From Immundisolibacterales bacterium (GTDB lineage: Bacteria > Pseudomonadota > Gammaproteobacteria > HK1): 64,000 bases of DNA. The notes beneath the pieces were generated by a model. That model had not been told where the DNA came from and made no database searches. It saw nothing but the letters and a program-made list of their open reading frames with translations. This document shows, piece by piece, positions 15,814 to 25,837 of this stretch (position 1 is its first letter; every line of letters begins with the position of its first letter). The stretch is taken from the NCBI GenBank assembly GCA_026712715.1, contig JAPOPW010000024.1, positions 124,001-188,000 of the forward strand. The letters run 5' to 3'. Position numbers and translations under genes: made by a program.

Positions 15814-18033
15814 TCAGACCTCGAACGGGGCCGGATCGGCGAAGCGGTCGAGGACGTTGCGGGTGATCCGGGAGATGTTGTTGTCGTAGCCGTCGTGCGC
15901 GAGGCTTCCGCAGTAGGTGATGGAGCCCGCCGAGAACACCGCGCCTCCCCGTCCCGTCTCGAAGAACGCCATGTTCGAGCGGATGAGGGCTTCGGGCGCC
16001 TCGCCCGGCCAGGTGGAGATGTGGGTGAGGAGCTCCTCGGGGACGACGACGAAGGTCTCCCCATGCTGTTCGGAGGTCGCGAGGATCAGGGTGTTGGGCG
16101 GGGAGCCGAGGCGATGGTCCACCCGGTCGAGCTCGAAGCCGGCGGCGCCCCCCCCGGAGAGCCCGAAGTCGCCGAGGATGCGGTCCGGCACGCCCTCGAA
16201 GATCCAGGCCGCGCGCGGATCGTCTGCCCCGGGCTCGCGCATGTAGTACGAGCCGACGAACTGCCCCTGCCCCGAGAACCCCACTCCGGCGAGCCGCTGC
16301 GGCGGGCGGTCGTTGCGCCGCCAGAGCCCTCCGTACTGGCCGTCGAAGGCGTTGTAGTACTCCCCGGGCTCCGCCGCCCAGGCGCGGATCCCGCCCTCCG
16401 CGCGCCGGATCTCGACCGCGCCCGGGACGTCGTCGTGGAGCGCGACCCGCCAGTAGAAGCCGTTTCCGCCGAGGTACATCAGGCGCCCGCCGCCGTCGAG
16501 GAACTGCTCGAGGGCGTCGAGGGTCCGGGCGGTGTGGTACTCCGGGTGCGAAGTGGTCAGCACCACCTGGTAGGGCGCGACGAGATCGTGTCCCTCGCGG
16601 TGGAGGTCCTCGTCGGTCACGATGTCGAAGCGGTACCCGCACTCCTCCAGCCAGTCGAAGAGATGAGTGTCGGCCGGGTAGTGGCGCAGGCCCGAGCCGC
16701 GCGCGTCCACGTAGCTCAGGAATTCCGAGCGGAGGTTGAGGACGGGACGCAGCCGCGACGCGAAGCCGATCCCGCTCCCGTCGCGGTGGAAGTTGTAGGT
16801 CGAGAGCCCGTACTCGCGGTGGTCGTCCGCGGTGCGCTTGCGCGCGCCCCAGTCGCGGGCCCGCGCGCGGTACTCGTCGTTGGTGAGCCCGCGCGAGTAG
16901 TTCCCGTACACCGTGTAGGTGAAAGTCGGGACGAGCACGCAGATGGCCGAGCCCGGCTCCCCGAGGCGGGGCCGCACGAAGAACGGGATCATGTCCTCGT
17001 GCTCCCCGCAGGAAAGACGCGCCGCGTACGCTCCGCTCGGAAGGTCCTCCGGGATCGTGTACGTGAAGTCGGTGTCCCAGCCGCAGTCGTGGAGGTCGTC
17101 GTCGTGGAAGTGGATGGCGCCGTAGTGTTCGGGCGAATGACGCCAGCAGTGCTCCTCCCCCGTCCACGTCGAGCCCTTCATGGCGCGGGTGGGGAGGTTC
17201 ACGAGGACCCCGTGCCAACCGTTCGGTCCGGCGTCGACCACCCGCTGGCTCGGGATCTCGCGCGAGAAGTCCCAGTCGGCGACGACCGGGGCGGCCGCAA
17301 CCGGCTCGCGCGGCGGCGGTGTTCCGGCCCCGCCCGGTCCCGCGCCGACGATGTACGGCCGTTCGACCTTGCCGTTGAAGTGCCCGCCGACCGGATCGCC
17401 CCCGCATGCGGCGATGAAGAGGTCTCCGGTGCCGGCGGTGGAAAGCGCTCCGGCCGCCTGCCGGCGGGCGAACCCCGCATCGTCCACCACCACATTCCCG
17501 TCGAGCGGCGCCTGTCCCACCGCCATCGTCCCCGACTCCGGATCGACGCTTGCCCATACCCGGTACCAGGTGCGATTCCGAAGCGGCTTCCCCACTGCGA
17601 TCTCCTCGACCGCGCCGCTCGCGGAGACGACGGCCCGGAGCATCGCCCCGCGGTCGCCGTCGAGCATCAGGGCGAGGCCGGTGTCCCCCGCGAGCCACGA
17701 GACGATCCCCTGCGCGCCGAGCTCGGGGCGGGTGGGCCAGATGGTGGCGACGACGGTCGTCGCCCCATCCCCCGGTCGGGCGCCGTCCACCCGCGCGCAG
17801 GAGCCGAGATGCGCGTCCTTCGCGTGCGACGGCCAGCTTCCCTCGAAGTCGGCGGCGACCGGCACCTCCTTGATGCCGGGTCCGTCCGGGTTCGGATCGC
17901 CGCAGATGACCCGCACCAGCCGGGCGTCGAAGGGCCGGTCGGAGCGGCTGCTCACCTTGAACTCGACGGTCTCGCCGGGCCCGGCCGAAAGCCGATCGGA
18001 ATAGCCGATGAGGGGAATGGAATTGGTGACCAT
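15814..18033 (-). CDS. N,N-dimethylformamidase large-subunit homologue
   Basis: A 739-residue protein close in length to the large subunit of N,N-dimethylformamidase (about 760), an amidohydrolase that splits DMF to dimethylamine and formate. The ATG at 18033 starts MVTNSIPLIGYSDRLSAGPGE; the frame stays open further upstream but would run into tRNA-Glu. The N-terminal half has beta-sandwich/LamG-like sequence, and the C-terminal part (VLTTSHPEYHTARTLDALEQFLDGGGRLMYLGGNGFYWR) is the characteristic DMFase-type C-terminal domain. No small subunit gene is adjacent. It is convergent with the dsrK-like gene. Many environmental homologues may act on other amides, so the substrate is open. Confidence 0.82.
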   Translation of the reverse strand: MVTNSIPLIGYSDRLSAGPGETVEFKVSSRSDRPFDARLVRVICGDPNPDGPGIKEVPVAADFEGSWPSHAKDAHLGSCARVDGARPGDGATTVVATIWPTRPELGAQGIVSWLAGDTGLALMLDGDRGAMLRAVVSASGAVEEIAVGKPLRNRTWYRVWASVDPESGTMAVGQAPLDGNVVVDDAGFARRQAAGALSTAGTGDLFIAACGGDPVGGHFNGKVERPYIVGAGPGGAGTPPPREPVAAAPVVADWDFSREIPSQRVVDAGPNGWHGVLVNLPTRAMKGSTWTGEEHCWRHSPEHYGAIHFHDDDLHDCGWDTDFTYTIPEDLPSGAYAARLSCGEHEDMIPFFVRPRLGEPGSAICVLVPTFTYTVYGNYSRGLTNDEYRARARDWGARKRTADDHREYGLSTYNFHRDGSGIGFASRLRPVLNLRSEFLSYVDARGSGLRHYPADTHLFDWLEECGYRFDIVTDEDLHREGHDLVAPYQVVLTTSHPEYHTARTLDALEQFLDGGGRLMYLGGNGFYWRVALHDDVPGAVEIRRAEGGIRAWAAEPGEYYNAFDGQYGGLWRRNDRPPQRLAGVGFSGQGQFVGSYYMREPGADDPRAAWIFEGVPDRILGDFGLSGGGAAGFELDRVDHRLGSPPNTLILATSEQHGETFVVVPEELLTHISTWPGEAPEALIRSNMAFFETGRGGAVFSAGSITYCGSLAHDGYDNNISRITRNVLDRFADPAPFEV

Positions 18034-18280
18034 CGCGGCGGGGCTCCGTCTGGCGCGTCCGGGGGCGGCCGATACTACCAGCGTCCGTCTTCGCGGCCGC
18101 GCCGCGCCTCGTCCCGCAGCGGGGAGAAGACGACGGGCGATGGACGAGCGTGCACGTTCAGGTGGCCGGGCGGCGGGATCGCGTTCGCGCCGCGATCTGC
18201 CGGCCCGGAACGGTTGTCCGGTGGGGGCCGGAACCCGTGGCGCGAAGGGCGGCGCGCGGCCGCCGGGGACTCGAATGGAT

Positions 18281-18356
18281 TGGCGCTCCCTAGGGGACTC
18301 GAACCCCTGTCTACGCCGTGAGAGGGCGGTATCCTGGGCCGCTAGACGAAGGGAGC
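18281..18356 (-). tRNA. tRNA-Glu (anticodon CTC)
   Basis: A 76-base tRNA read on the minus strand. The acceptor stem pairs 18350-18356 with 18285-18291, the D arm reads like bacterial tRNA-Glu (TCGTCTAGCGGCCCAGGA), the anticodon loop is CTCTCAC with anticodon CTC, the T arm contains GGTTCGAGTCCCC, and a CCA end is encoded at 18281-18283. It lies between the DMFase-like gene and pcnB. Confidence 0.97.
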
Positions 18357-18400
18357 GGTTGGCTGGCGGAGCCGCGTAGCACAGCACCGCCTCGCGGGTG

Positions 18401-18429
18401 ATATTATCGCGCCTCGAACTGGTGCTCAA
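18401..18429 (-). promoter_or_regulatory. Probable sigma70 promoter of tRNA-Glu
   Basis: On the minus strand TTGAGC (18424-18429) and TAATAT (18401-18406) are separated by exactly 17 bases, close to the sigma70 consensus. Transcription would start near 18394, about 38 bases before the mature tRNA-Glu end. No other gene could use it in this direction before the tRNA. Confidence 0.6.
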
Positions 18430-18545
18430 CCGTCACGACATCATTCTTCCTGCCGCCGCGTGCTTCCGATCCCTCGCGCACGTCGCTCGGTGACCGGTCG
18501 GCGGATCGAGGTCGGCGCGTCGAAACGTCCTTCCCCAGGTGACCA

Positions 18546-19838
18546 TTGCAGCTTTCCCCCCCTGACGCTCCGGCCCCCGACGTGGTGCCTGCATCGGAGC
18601 ACGGCATTCCCCGCGAGCGAATTCACCGGAACGCCCGGCAGGTCCTCGAGCGGCTGGTCGAGGGGGGATTCGAAGCCTACCTGGTCGGTGGATGCGTCCG
18701 TGACCTGCTGCTTGGCCGCGTTCCCAAGGACTTCGACGTCGCGACTTCCGCCCGGCCGGAGGAGGTTCGGGACCTCTTCCCGCGCTCGCGCCTCATCGGC
18801 CGACGCTTTCGCCTCGCTCACGTGCGCGCCGGGCGTGACGTCTACGAAGTGGCCACGTTTCGCGCGAGCCACGACGCCGCAGCGACCGGCCCCGACGGAA
18901 TGCTCCTTCACGACAATGTCTACGGGACCCGGGAGGAAGACGCGTTGCGGCGCGACTTCACCGTCAACGCGCTCTATTACGACGATCGCGACGGATCGAT
19001 CCTCGACTTCACCGGCGGATTTCCCGATCTCGACGCCGGAGTGATCCGGAGCATCGGCGACCCGGGGGTGCGCTACCGCGAGGATCCGGTGCGTATCCTC
19101 CGCGCGGTCCGATTCGCGGCGAAGCTCGGGTTCCGGATCGAACCGTCCTCGGAGGCCCCGATCCATGAGCTCGCACCGCTTCTCGAAGGGGTGCCCGCTG
19201 CGCGACTCTTCGAGGAAATCCTGAAGCTCTTTCAGGGTGGTCATGCCCTGGAGTCTCTGCGTGGTCTCGATCGCTACGATCTGCTGCCCCTTCTCTGTCC
19301 CGCGACCGCGGTATCGGCGGACCGTGACCCGAGTGTTCGAACGCTGCTCGAGAGGGCGTTCGAGAACACCGACCGGCGGCTTGCCGGTGATCGGCCCGTG
19401 AGTCCCGGCTTTCTCGTCGCCGCCCTGCTGTGGGGACCGGTGCGCGAGCGCGCGGACGCCGCGCAGACCGAAGACGGCGTGCGAAGCCGGGGAGTGGCTC
19501 TGGCCGAGGCGGCCGACGAAACGATCGCGATCCAGGCGAAACGCACCAGCATGCCTCGCCGGTTCACCGCGATGGCGCGAGACATCTGGACAATGCAGCC
19601 GCGCCTCGAGAACCGGCGCCCGCGACGGGTGGCGGCCACCATCGCGCACCCCCGGTTTCGCGCGGCCTACGACTTCCTCTGTCTTCGCGGAGAGGCGGGC
19701 GAGCCGGTGGCGGAGCGCGCGGCGTGGTGGACCGCCGCCCAGGGGGATCCGGGGGAGAAGGACCCGGACGAATCACCGCCGCAGGTTCCGCGACGGCGTC
19801 GGCGGCGCCGTTCGCAGCGCCGCGGCCGGGCGGCGTGA
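18546..19838 (+). CDS. pcnB: Poly(A) polymerase I
   Basis: A 430-residue nucleotidyltransferase that adds A tails to RNA 3' ends and so marks RNA for decay. The class II signature LVGGCVRDLLLGRVPKDFDVAT is at about residues 46-67 with the DFD catalytic pair, followed by RREDALRRDFTVNALYY and the DPVRILRAVRFAAKLGF head motif, which separates it from CCA-adding enzymes together with the long C-terminal part. It ends in a basic tail (PRRRRRRRSQRRGR) typical of PcnB. The TTG at 18546 is the first plausible start, but a few residues of uncertainty remain. It overlaps the next gene by four bases. Confidence 0.92.
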   Translation: MQLSPPDAPAPDVVPASEHGIPRERIHRNARQVLERLVEGGFEAYLVGGCVRDLLLGRVPKDFDVATSARPEEVRDLFPRSRLIGRRFRLAHVRAGRDVYEVATFRASHDAAATGPDGMLLHDNVYGTREEDALRRDFTVNALYYDDRDGSILDFTGGFPDLDAGVIRSIGDPGVRYREDPVRILRAVRFAAKLGFRIEPSSEAPIHELAPLLEGVPAARLFEEILKLFQGGHALESLRGLDRYDLLPLLCPATAVSADRDPSVRTLLERAFENTDRRLAGDRPVSPGFLVAALLWGPVRERADAAQTEDGVRSRGVALAEAADETIAIQAKRTSMPRRFTAMARDIWTMQPRLENRRPRRVAATIAHPRFRAAYDFLCLRGEAGEPVAERAAWWTAAQGDPGEKDPDESPPQVPRRRRRRRSQRRGRAA

Positions 19839-20932
19839 GTCCCGTGCGACCCGTGCTCAGAAGGGTTGCTACCGGCGCGGTTGCGGTATCCGTATCCCTT
19901 CTCGGAATTCAGGAAGCCCTCGCGAGCTACGAATCGGCCCTCGAAGCGTTCGAGCGCAAGGAAAACCGGACCGGCATCGAGGCATTGCGGTCCGCCGCCC
20001 ACGACGGTGACGCACGCGCGCAGAACTTCCTCGGCACCTTGTTCGAAGCTGGTCGATTCGTGGCCCGGGATTTCGGTCGGGCGGTGTTCTGGTATCGCAA
20101 GTCCGCGGAGCAGGGCAACGCCGACGGGCAGCTCAACCTGGGTCGGATGTACCGGGGAGGCCTGGGCCTGGAGCGCGACGAGCGCCGGGCGGCGTACTGG
20201 TATCGGGCCGCGGCCGTGCAGGGCATCGCCGCCGCCCGGTTCTTTCTCGGTCTGATGTACGAGGCCGGCCGGGGTGTCGAGCGCGATCCGGTGAATGCAT
20301 GGATGTGGTTCAGTCTCGCGGCCGAGGAGGGGGACGAGGATGCCCGTTTTCGCCGGAACCGGCTCGGCGAGCGTTTCAATGACGAGGAGCTGGCGAGGGC
20401 TCACGGTGCGCTGCGCGGTTATCGAGAGGCGGCTGCGGTACGGGAGGCGGAGCCGTCCTCGCCGGGGGCGAAGACTTCGGCGGCCACCGCGTCGCAGCCC
20501 ACGCGCGAAGCGAGGGATGCGCCGCCGCCCGCGCCGGTCGTACGGGGGAATCCGCTCGTGTTCCGCATCCAGGGCGCCCTGAGCGATCTCGGCTATTCTC
20601 CGGGCGCACACGACGGAGCGGCCGGAGCGAGAACCCGGCAGGCCCTCAGGAAGTTCGAAGCGGAGCACGGGTTCCGCCGGCGCGGACGGCTGGACGAACG
20701 GTCGCTTCAGCGGCTGCGCGATGCGCTGGAAGCTGGAAGGCCGGCCGCGGCGGTGGTTCGCGAGATCCAGACCCGACTGCGACGGCTCGGTCATTCGGTG
20801 GGGGCGATCGATGGTCGTCCGGGGCCTCGCACCGCGGCGGCCGTCGAGGCGTTTCAGCGAAGCCGGGGCTTGCCCGTGGACGGCCGGATGTCGCTGGATC
20901 TGCGCAACCTTCTTCGCCGTGAAGCGCCGTGA
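19835..20932 (+). CDS. Exported Sel1-repeat and double peptidoglycan-binding protein
   Basis: A 365-residue protein starting at GTG 19835, which overlaps the pcnB stop. A signal peptide spans about residues 1-30 (VLRRVATGAVAVSVSLLG). Four Sel1-type repeats follow at about 45-170 (DARAQNFLGTLFEAG, ADGQLNLGRMYRGG, AAARFFLGLMYEAGRG, NAWMWFSLAAEEG), then a linker rich in Ala, Pro and Glu, and two PG_binding_1 domains at about 240-297 and 305-362. It should sit in the periplasm and bind the cell wall while the Sel1 repeats hold a protein partner. Specific role unknown. Confidence 0.85.
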   Translation: MSPVRPVLRRVATGAVAVSVSLLGIQEALASYESALEAFERKENRTGIEALRSAAHDGDARAQNFLGTLFEAGRFVARDFGRAVFWYRKSAEQGNADGQLNLGRMYRGGLGLERDERRAAYWYRAAAVQGIAAARFFLGLMYEAGRGVERDPVNAWMWFSLAAEEGDEDARFRRNRLGERFNDEELARAHGALRGYREAAAVREAEPSSPGAKTSAATASQPTREARDAPPPAPVVRGNPLVFRIQGALSDLGYSPGAHDGAAGARTRQALRKFEAEHGFRRRGRLDERSLQRLRDALEAGRPAAAVVREIQTRLRRLGHSVGAIDGRPGPRTAAAVEAFQRSRGLPVDGRMSLDLRNLLRREAP

Positions 20933-21077
20933 GCGACGACTGCGGAAAGACCGCGCTCGGTTCAGGAATTCTCACTCACCGGGGCAGGATTCTCGTTTGC
21001 GAACAAAGCCGCTCGCCCTGACATTACCCGGTATGGGACAACACCGGCTCGCCCGGGGCGGAACAGGAGTTGCACGC

Positions 21078-21929
21078 ATGGCGGCACGACCGCAGACGGT
21101 TCTTCATTCCGGTTCGGTTCAGGCCGAGCTCCGCTACGTCATCGATACCGGCGCGAAGCCAAGGACCTACATCTCACCTCAGCATTCCGGCCAGCCCTCC
21201 CGGCGCGTGGACACGGTCGACATACGCGAAATGCGTATTCACGACGCCTGGCCGCTCGCCGGCGAGGCGAGCCTCGATCGGGAGGGGTTCGAACTCCACC
21301 AGCAGGAGTCGCAGGTCTGCGACTTCCATGACGACGAGGAGGTCGAGCGCGTCCACTACCCCGAAATCGAGGGGTTGATTCGGCGCGCGACCGGAGCCGC
21401 AAGGGTGTCCATCTTCGACCACACCAGGCGGTCGGCGGGGGACAGGCGCCCTGGTGTGCGCGACCCGGTGCGGTCGGTCCACAACGACTACACGCCGAAA
21501 TCCGGTCCGCAACGGGTCCGCGACCTCTTTCCGGAGGAGGCCGAGGGCCTGCTGAAGCGGCGCTTCGCGGTTGTCAACGCGTGGCATTCCATCCGGGAAC
21601 GGGTGGAGTCCCATCCGCTTGCCGTGTGCGATGCCCGGAGCATCGCGCCCAAGGACCTCCTCGCGACCGATCTGGTCTACGAGGACCGGGTCGGCGAGGT
21701 GTTCAACCTCGCGCACAACCCCGAACATCAATGGTTCTACTTTCCCGGGATCGAGCAGAATCAGACCATCTTGCTCAAGTGCTTCGACTCGGCCGTGGAC
21801 GGGCGCGCCCGCTTCACGGCCCATACCGCGTTCGATGACCCCGAGACGGTCGACGGCGCACCCCCACGCGAGAGCATCGAGCTGCGGGCACTCGTGTTCT
21901 TCGACGACGGCCCCTCGACGGGCGGGTAG
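21078..21929 (+). CDS. CmcJ/NvfI-family oxidoreductase (putative Fe(II)/2OG enzyme)
   Basis: A 283-residue protein of the family that includes cephamycin CmcJ and fungal AsaB/NvfI-like hydroxylases. The ATG at 21078 has AGGAG eight bases upstream. Family marks are VRSVHNDYTPKSGPQRVRDL at 131-150, VVNAWHSIRERVESHPLAVCDARSI at 165-189, LLATDLVYED at 194-203 and LAHNPEHQWFYFPGIEQNQ at 211-229. His135, Asp137 and one of His213/His217 could form the 2-His-1-carboxylate iron site known in 2OG members. It is a single gene with no biosynthetic neighbours. Substrate unknown. Confidence 0.8.
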   Translation: MAARPQTVLHSGSVQAELRYVIDTGAKPRTYISPQHSGQPSRRVDTVDIREMRIHDAWPLAGEASLDREGFELHQQESQVCDFHDDEEVERVHYPEIEGLIRRATGAARVSIFDHTRRSAGDRRPGVRDPVRSVHNDYTPKSGPQRVRDLFPEEAEGLLKRRFAVVNAWHSIRERVESHPLAVCDARSIAPKDLLATDLVYEDRVGEVFNLAHNPEHQWFYFPGIEQNQTILLKCFDSAVDGRARFTAHTAFDDPETVDGAPPRESIELRALVFFDDGPSTGG

Positions 21930-22073
21930 CGGCCGGCCCCGGACCCCGGCGCCGCCCGGAACACGCGAAGCCTGCCCGCAGCCGCTTCCTTCGAGGTCGC
22001 GGTGCGCGAGCGCGGCCCCGACCGTGCCGCGGCCCCTCGCCGGAACTGCCTCGCTTCCGGAACGAAGACCGGC

Positions 22074-22838
22074 TCAGGCCTCCAGCGCCGCCGCCGTCAG
22101 CTCGCTGAGACGCGTCTTCTGGCGGCCCTTTGCGTCGAAGTTCCCGGGCGCGAGCCATCGTTCGTATGCGACCCTGAGGGCCGGCCAATCCTCGTCGATC
22201 ATCGCGTACCAGGCGGTGTCGCGGCTGCGGCCGCGGACGATCACCGCGCGGCGAAAGTGTCCCTCCCAGGTAAAGCCGAATCGTTGCGCGGCCCGGCGCG
22301 ATGGGGCGTTGAGAGAGTCGCACTTCCATTCGTAGCGCCGGTAGCCGAGGGTGTCGAGGACGTAGGCGGCGAAGAGGTACATCGCTTCGGTGGCGACCCG
22401 CGTGCCCGCGATCCGCGGGCCCCAGTAGATGTTGCCGATCTCGATGGACCGGTGGACGGGGGTGATGCGCATCAACGTCTGCCGCCCTTCGACCCGTCCG
22501 GTCGCTCGATCGATCACCGCAAAGAACAACGGGTCCGCCGACTCCGCCGCCGCCTCGAGCCAGGCGTCGAACGCTTCGGGCGACTCGGGCGCCGATTCGA
22601 AGAGGTAGCGGAAGCGCGAGACGGCGTCCGGAGGCGTCGACGCGGCAAGCAGCTCGTCGCGATGCCGGCCCGGATCGAGCGGCTCGAGCCGGGCATACCG
22701 CCCCTCGAGCACAGCGCGCTCGGGCCTTTGAGCGGGTCCCGGGTCGGCGAGTCGGGGGCCGATCGGCAGTCCCGTTTCAGGATCGATCTCCCGGGGCACC
22801 TGTTCGTCGTGCACGCTTCGTGTCATCGGCATTTTCAT
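22074..22838 (-). CDS. GNAT-family N-acetyltransferase (RimJ/RimL-like)
   Basis: A 254-residue cytosolic acetyltransferase. The fold marks are LEGRYARLEPLDPGRH at about 44-59, IGNIYWGPRIAGTRVATEAMYLFAAYVLDTLGYRRYEWKC at about 134-173 (acetyl-CoA loop and following helix) and NAPSRRAAQRFGFTWEGHFRRAVIVRGRSRDTAWYAMIDEDW. This set of motifs is typical of the RimJ/RimL group with an N-terminal extension (MPMTRSVHDEQ, GLPIGPRLADPGPA). The target is probably an amine of a protein or small molecule and is not identifiable here. It stands alone, convergent with the CmcJ-like gene. Confidence 0.88.
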   Translation of the reverse strand: MKMPMTRSVHDEQVPREIDPETGLPIGPRLADPGPAQRPERAVLEGRYARLEPLDPGRHRDELLAASTPPDAVSRFRYLFESAPESPEAFDAWLEAAAESADPLFFAVIDRATGRVEGRQTLMRITPVHRSIEIGNIYWGPRIAGTRVATEAMYLFAAYVLDTLGYRRYEWKCDSLNAPSRRAAQRFGFTWEGHFRRAVIVRGRSRDTAWYAMIDEDWPALRVAYERWLAPGNFDAKGRQKTRLSELTAAALEA

Positions 22839-23433
22839 GGAATCCGAGTACTCCTGATGGACCGGCGGGTGGGGTGCGCGTTCGTCCCGGGGCCCCCGCG
22901 CAAGCGCGGAGGTCTCGCGTCCCGGCGTTCCTGTACGGAAAGAGAATTCAATCTGTATATAGGCTCTCCAGCGCCCTCACCATAAGGTTACCCGGGGTCT
23001 GCAGAGAGGCAACCGACCGGGTGCAGACACGGCCTTGTCGCCGGAGGCCGTTCCGGTTGGGTACGCGGGAGCGTTCCCAACCGCCACGCTCCGGCGAGCC
23101 TGCGTGCCACGTCACAACCTGCGCGACCGCGTGCTGTGCATTTCCGACCGGTACTCGCAAAGCCACGACGCATGGGTCCGAGGCTCGCTGGCGCTCGACC
23201 GCCCCTCGCGCCCCGGCGAACGCGGACGGCAGGGATCGGAGCGTTCCCCGATGGGCGGATGCGCCGTCTGTCGGGCTCGTCGCGATTCGCTGCCGTTTGC
23301 ATCGCGGCATCGGGAGCCATGATCGATATCACGCCGGCTCGCAACGGAAACGTGACGGCGAACCGTTGGCGGTCCGACGGTTCGTCGCGAACTGTGCGAA
23401 AATGAACGAATGCGCGTAAACTGTTATTTTTAT
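22839..23433. other. 595-base region without a supported gene
   Basis: Between the GNAT gene and tRNA-Leu. Several short frames overlap on both strands (for example 23035-23322 plus and 22988-23344 minus), but none has a ribosome site or protein sequence I recognise, and they are shadows of each other. An inverted repeat (GTCTGCA / TGCAGAC near 22998-23030) is present. The stretch CTGTATATAGG near 22955 is locally AT-rich and could, on the minus strand, be the -10 of the GNAT promoter; I see no matching -35. Confidence 0.35.
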
Positions 23434-23520
23434 TGGTGCCGGAGGCGAGACTCGAACTCGCACACCCTTGCAGGCAACAGATTTTGAGTCTGTCGTGTCT
23501 ACCGATTCCACCACTCCGGC
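23434..23520 (-). tRNA. tRNA-Leu (anticodon CAA)
   Basis: An 87-base class II tRNA on the minus strand. The acceptor stem pairs 23514-23520 with the 3' side near 23438-23444, CCA is encoded at 23434-23436, the anticodon stem-loop is CAGACTCAAAATCTG with anticodon CAA, and a long variable arm precedes a T arm with AGTTCGAGTCTCG. It decodes UUG codons. It lies divergently next to queA. Confidence 0.97.
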
Positions 23521-23553
23521 GCGGTCCGGATTTTAACTCGGAACGGACGACCG

Positions 23554-24573
23554 ATGCGGGTTTCGGATTTCGACTACCGGCTTCCGGACGCGCTCGTCGC
23601 CCGCCACCCGGCCGAGCCCCGCACGTCGAGCCGGCTGCTCGTGGTCGGCCGGGAGGAGGTGTCGGACCGGCGGTTCGCGGATCTTCCCGGGTATCTGCGC
23701 GCGGGCGACCTGCTGGTCCTCAACGATACCCGCGTCCTGCGGGCGCGGCTCGCCGGACGCAAGGCGACCGGCGGGAGGGTCGAGGTGTTCCTCGAACGTG
23801 TCGAAGGATCGAATCGGCTCCTCGCCCGAGTCCGGGCGAGCAAGGGGCTGCGGATCGGCGGCGAGGTGGAGCTGGGCGCCGCCGTGCGCGGGGTGTGCGT
23901 CGGACGGGAAGGCGAGTTCCATCGGCTCGAGCTCGAACGCCCCGTGACCGAGGTGCTGGAGCGCCATGGCGAGGTCCCTTTGCCCCCCTATCTCGGGCGT
24001 CCCGCCGAGCCCTCCGACGCCGAGCGCTACCAGACAGTGTATGCGAAGCGGGCGGGGGCGGTGGCTGCGCCCACCGCCGGTCTTCACTTCGACACGGCAA
24101 TGCTCGATCGGCTCGCCGCCGCCGGGGTCGCGGTGGGGACGCTCACCCTGCACGTCGGCTCGGGCACGTACCAGCCGCTTCGGGCCGACGATCCGGCCGG
24201 ACACCGCATGCACGGTGAGTCGGTAGAGGTGCCCGAGCGGCTCTGCGAGCAGATCGAGGAGGCGAGAGCCCGGGGCGGGCGGGTGGTGGCGGTGGGGACG
24301 ACGTGCGTGCGCGCCCTCGAGACCGCGGCGCGCGCCGGAGGGAGGGGGGCCTGGTCGGGGACCACGCATCTCTTCATCCGTCCGGGCTTCGAGTTCCGCC
24401 GTGTCGACGCGCTGCTGACCAACTTCCACCAGCCGCGCTCCACGCTTCTCCTCCTCGTGGCCGCCTTCGCGGGCCGTGACCGGGTGCTCGGAGCCTACCG
24501 CCATGCGGTCGCGACGGGGTACCGCTTCCTCAGCTTCGGCGACGCGATGTTCCTCCCCGAACGGGCGCCCTGA
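23554..24573 (+). CDS. queA: S-adenosylmethionine:tRNA ribosyltransferase-isomerase
   Basis: A 339-residue enzyme that transfers and isomerises the ribose of S-adenosylmethionine onto preQ1 in tRNA, giving epoxyqueuosine, the second tRNA-level step of queuosine synthesis. Start MRVSDFDYRLPDALVARHPAEPR, then GDLLVLNDTRVLRARL, AAPTAGLHFD at about 170, LTLHVGSGTYQP, HGESVEVPE, VGTTCVRALETAA, LFIRPGFEFRRVDALLTNFHQPRSTLLLLVAAF and the C-terminal RFLSFGDAMFL are all standard QueA motifs. Full length. It is followed by tgt, its usual partner, 110 bases downstream. Confidence 0.98.
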   Translation: MRVSDFDYRLPDALVARHPAEPRTSSRLLVVGREEVSDRRFADLPGYLRAGDLLVLNDTRVLRARLAGRKATGGRVEVFLERVEGSNRLLARVRASKGLRIGGEVELGAAVRGVCVGREGEFHRLELERPVTEVLERHGEVPLPPYLGRPAEPSDAERYQTVYAKRAGAVAAPTAGLHFDTAMLDRLAAAGVAVGTLTLHVGSGTYQPLRADDPAGHRMHGESVEVPERLCEQIEEARARGGRVVAVGTTCVRALETAARAGGRGAWSGTTHLFIRPGFEFRRVDALLTNFHQPRSTLLLLVAAFAGRDRVLGAYRHAVATGYRFLSFGDAMFLPERAP

Positions 24574-24577
24574 GTGA

Positions 24578-25792
<1,215 letters not shown>

Positions 25793-25837
25793 TTTCCGCT
25801 CTTTGCCCGAACCAAGTCAGAAGGGGCCGATTCCTTC

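Noticed and set aside
22948..23405. Several short open frames on both strands between the GNAT gene and tRNA-Leu
   Set aside because: They overlap one another in different frames, lack ribosome sites and show no conserved-looking sequence; random frames are common at this GC content.
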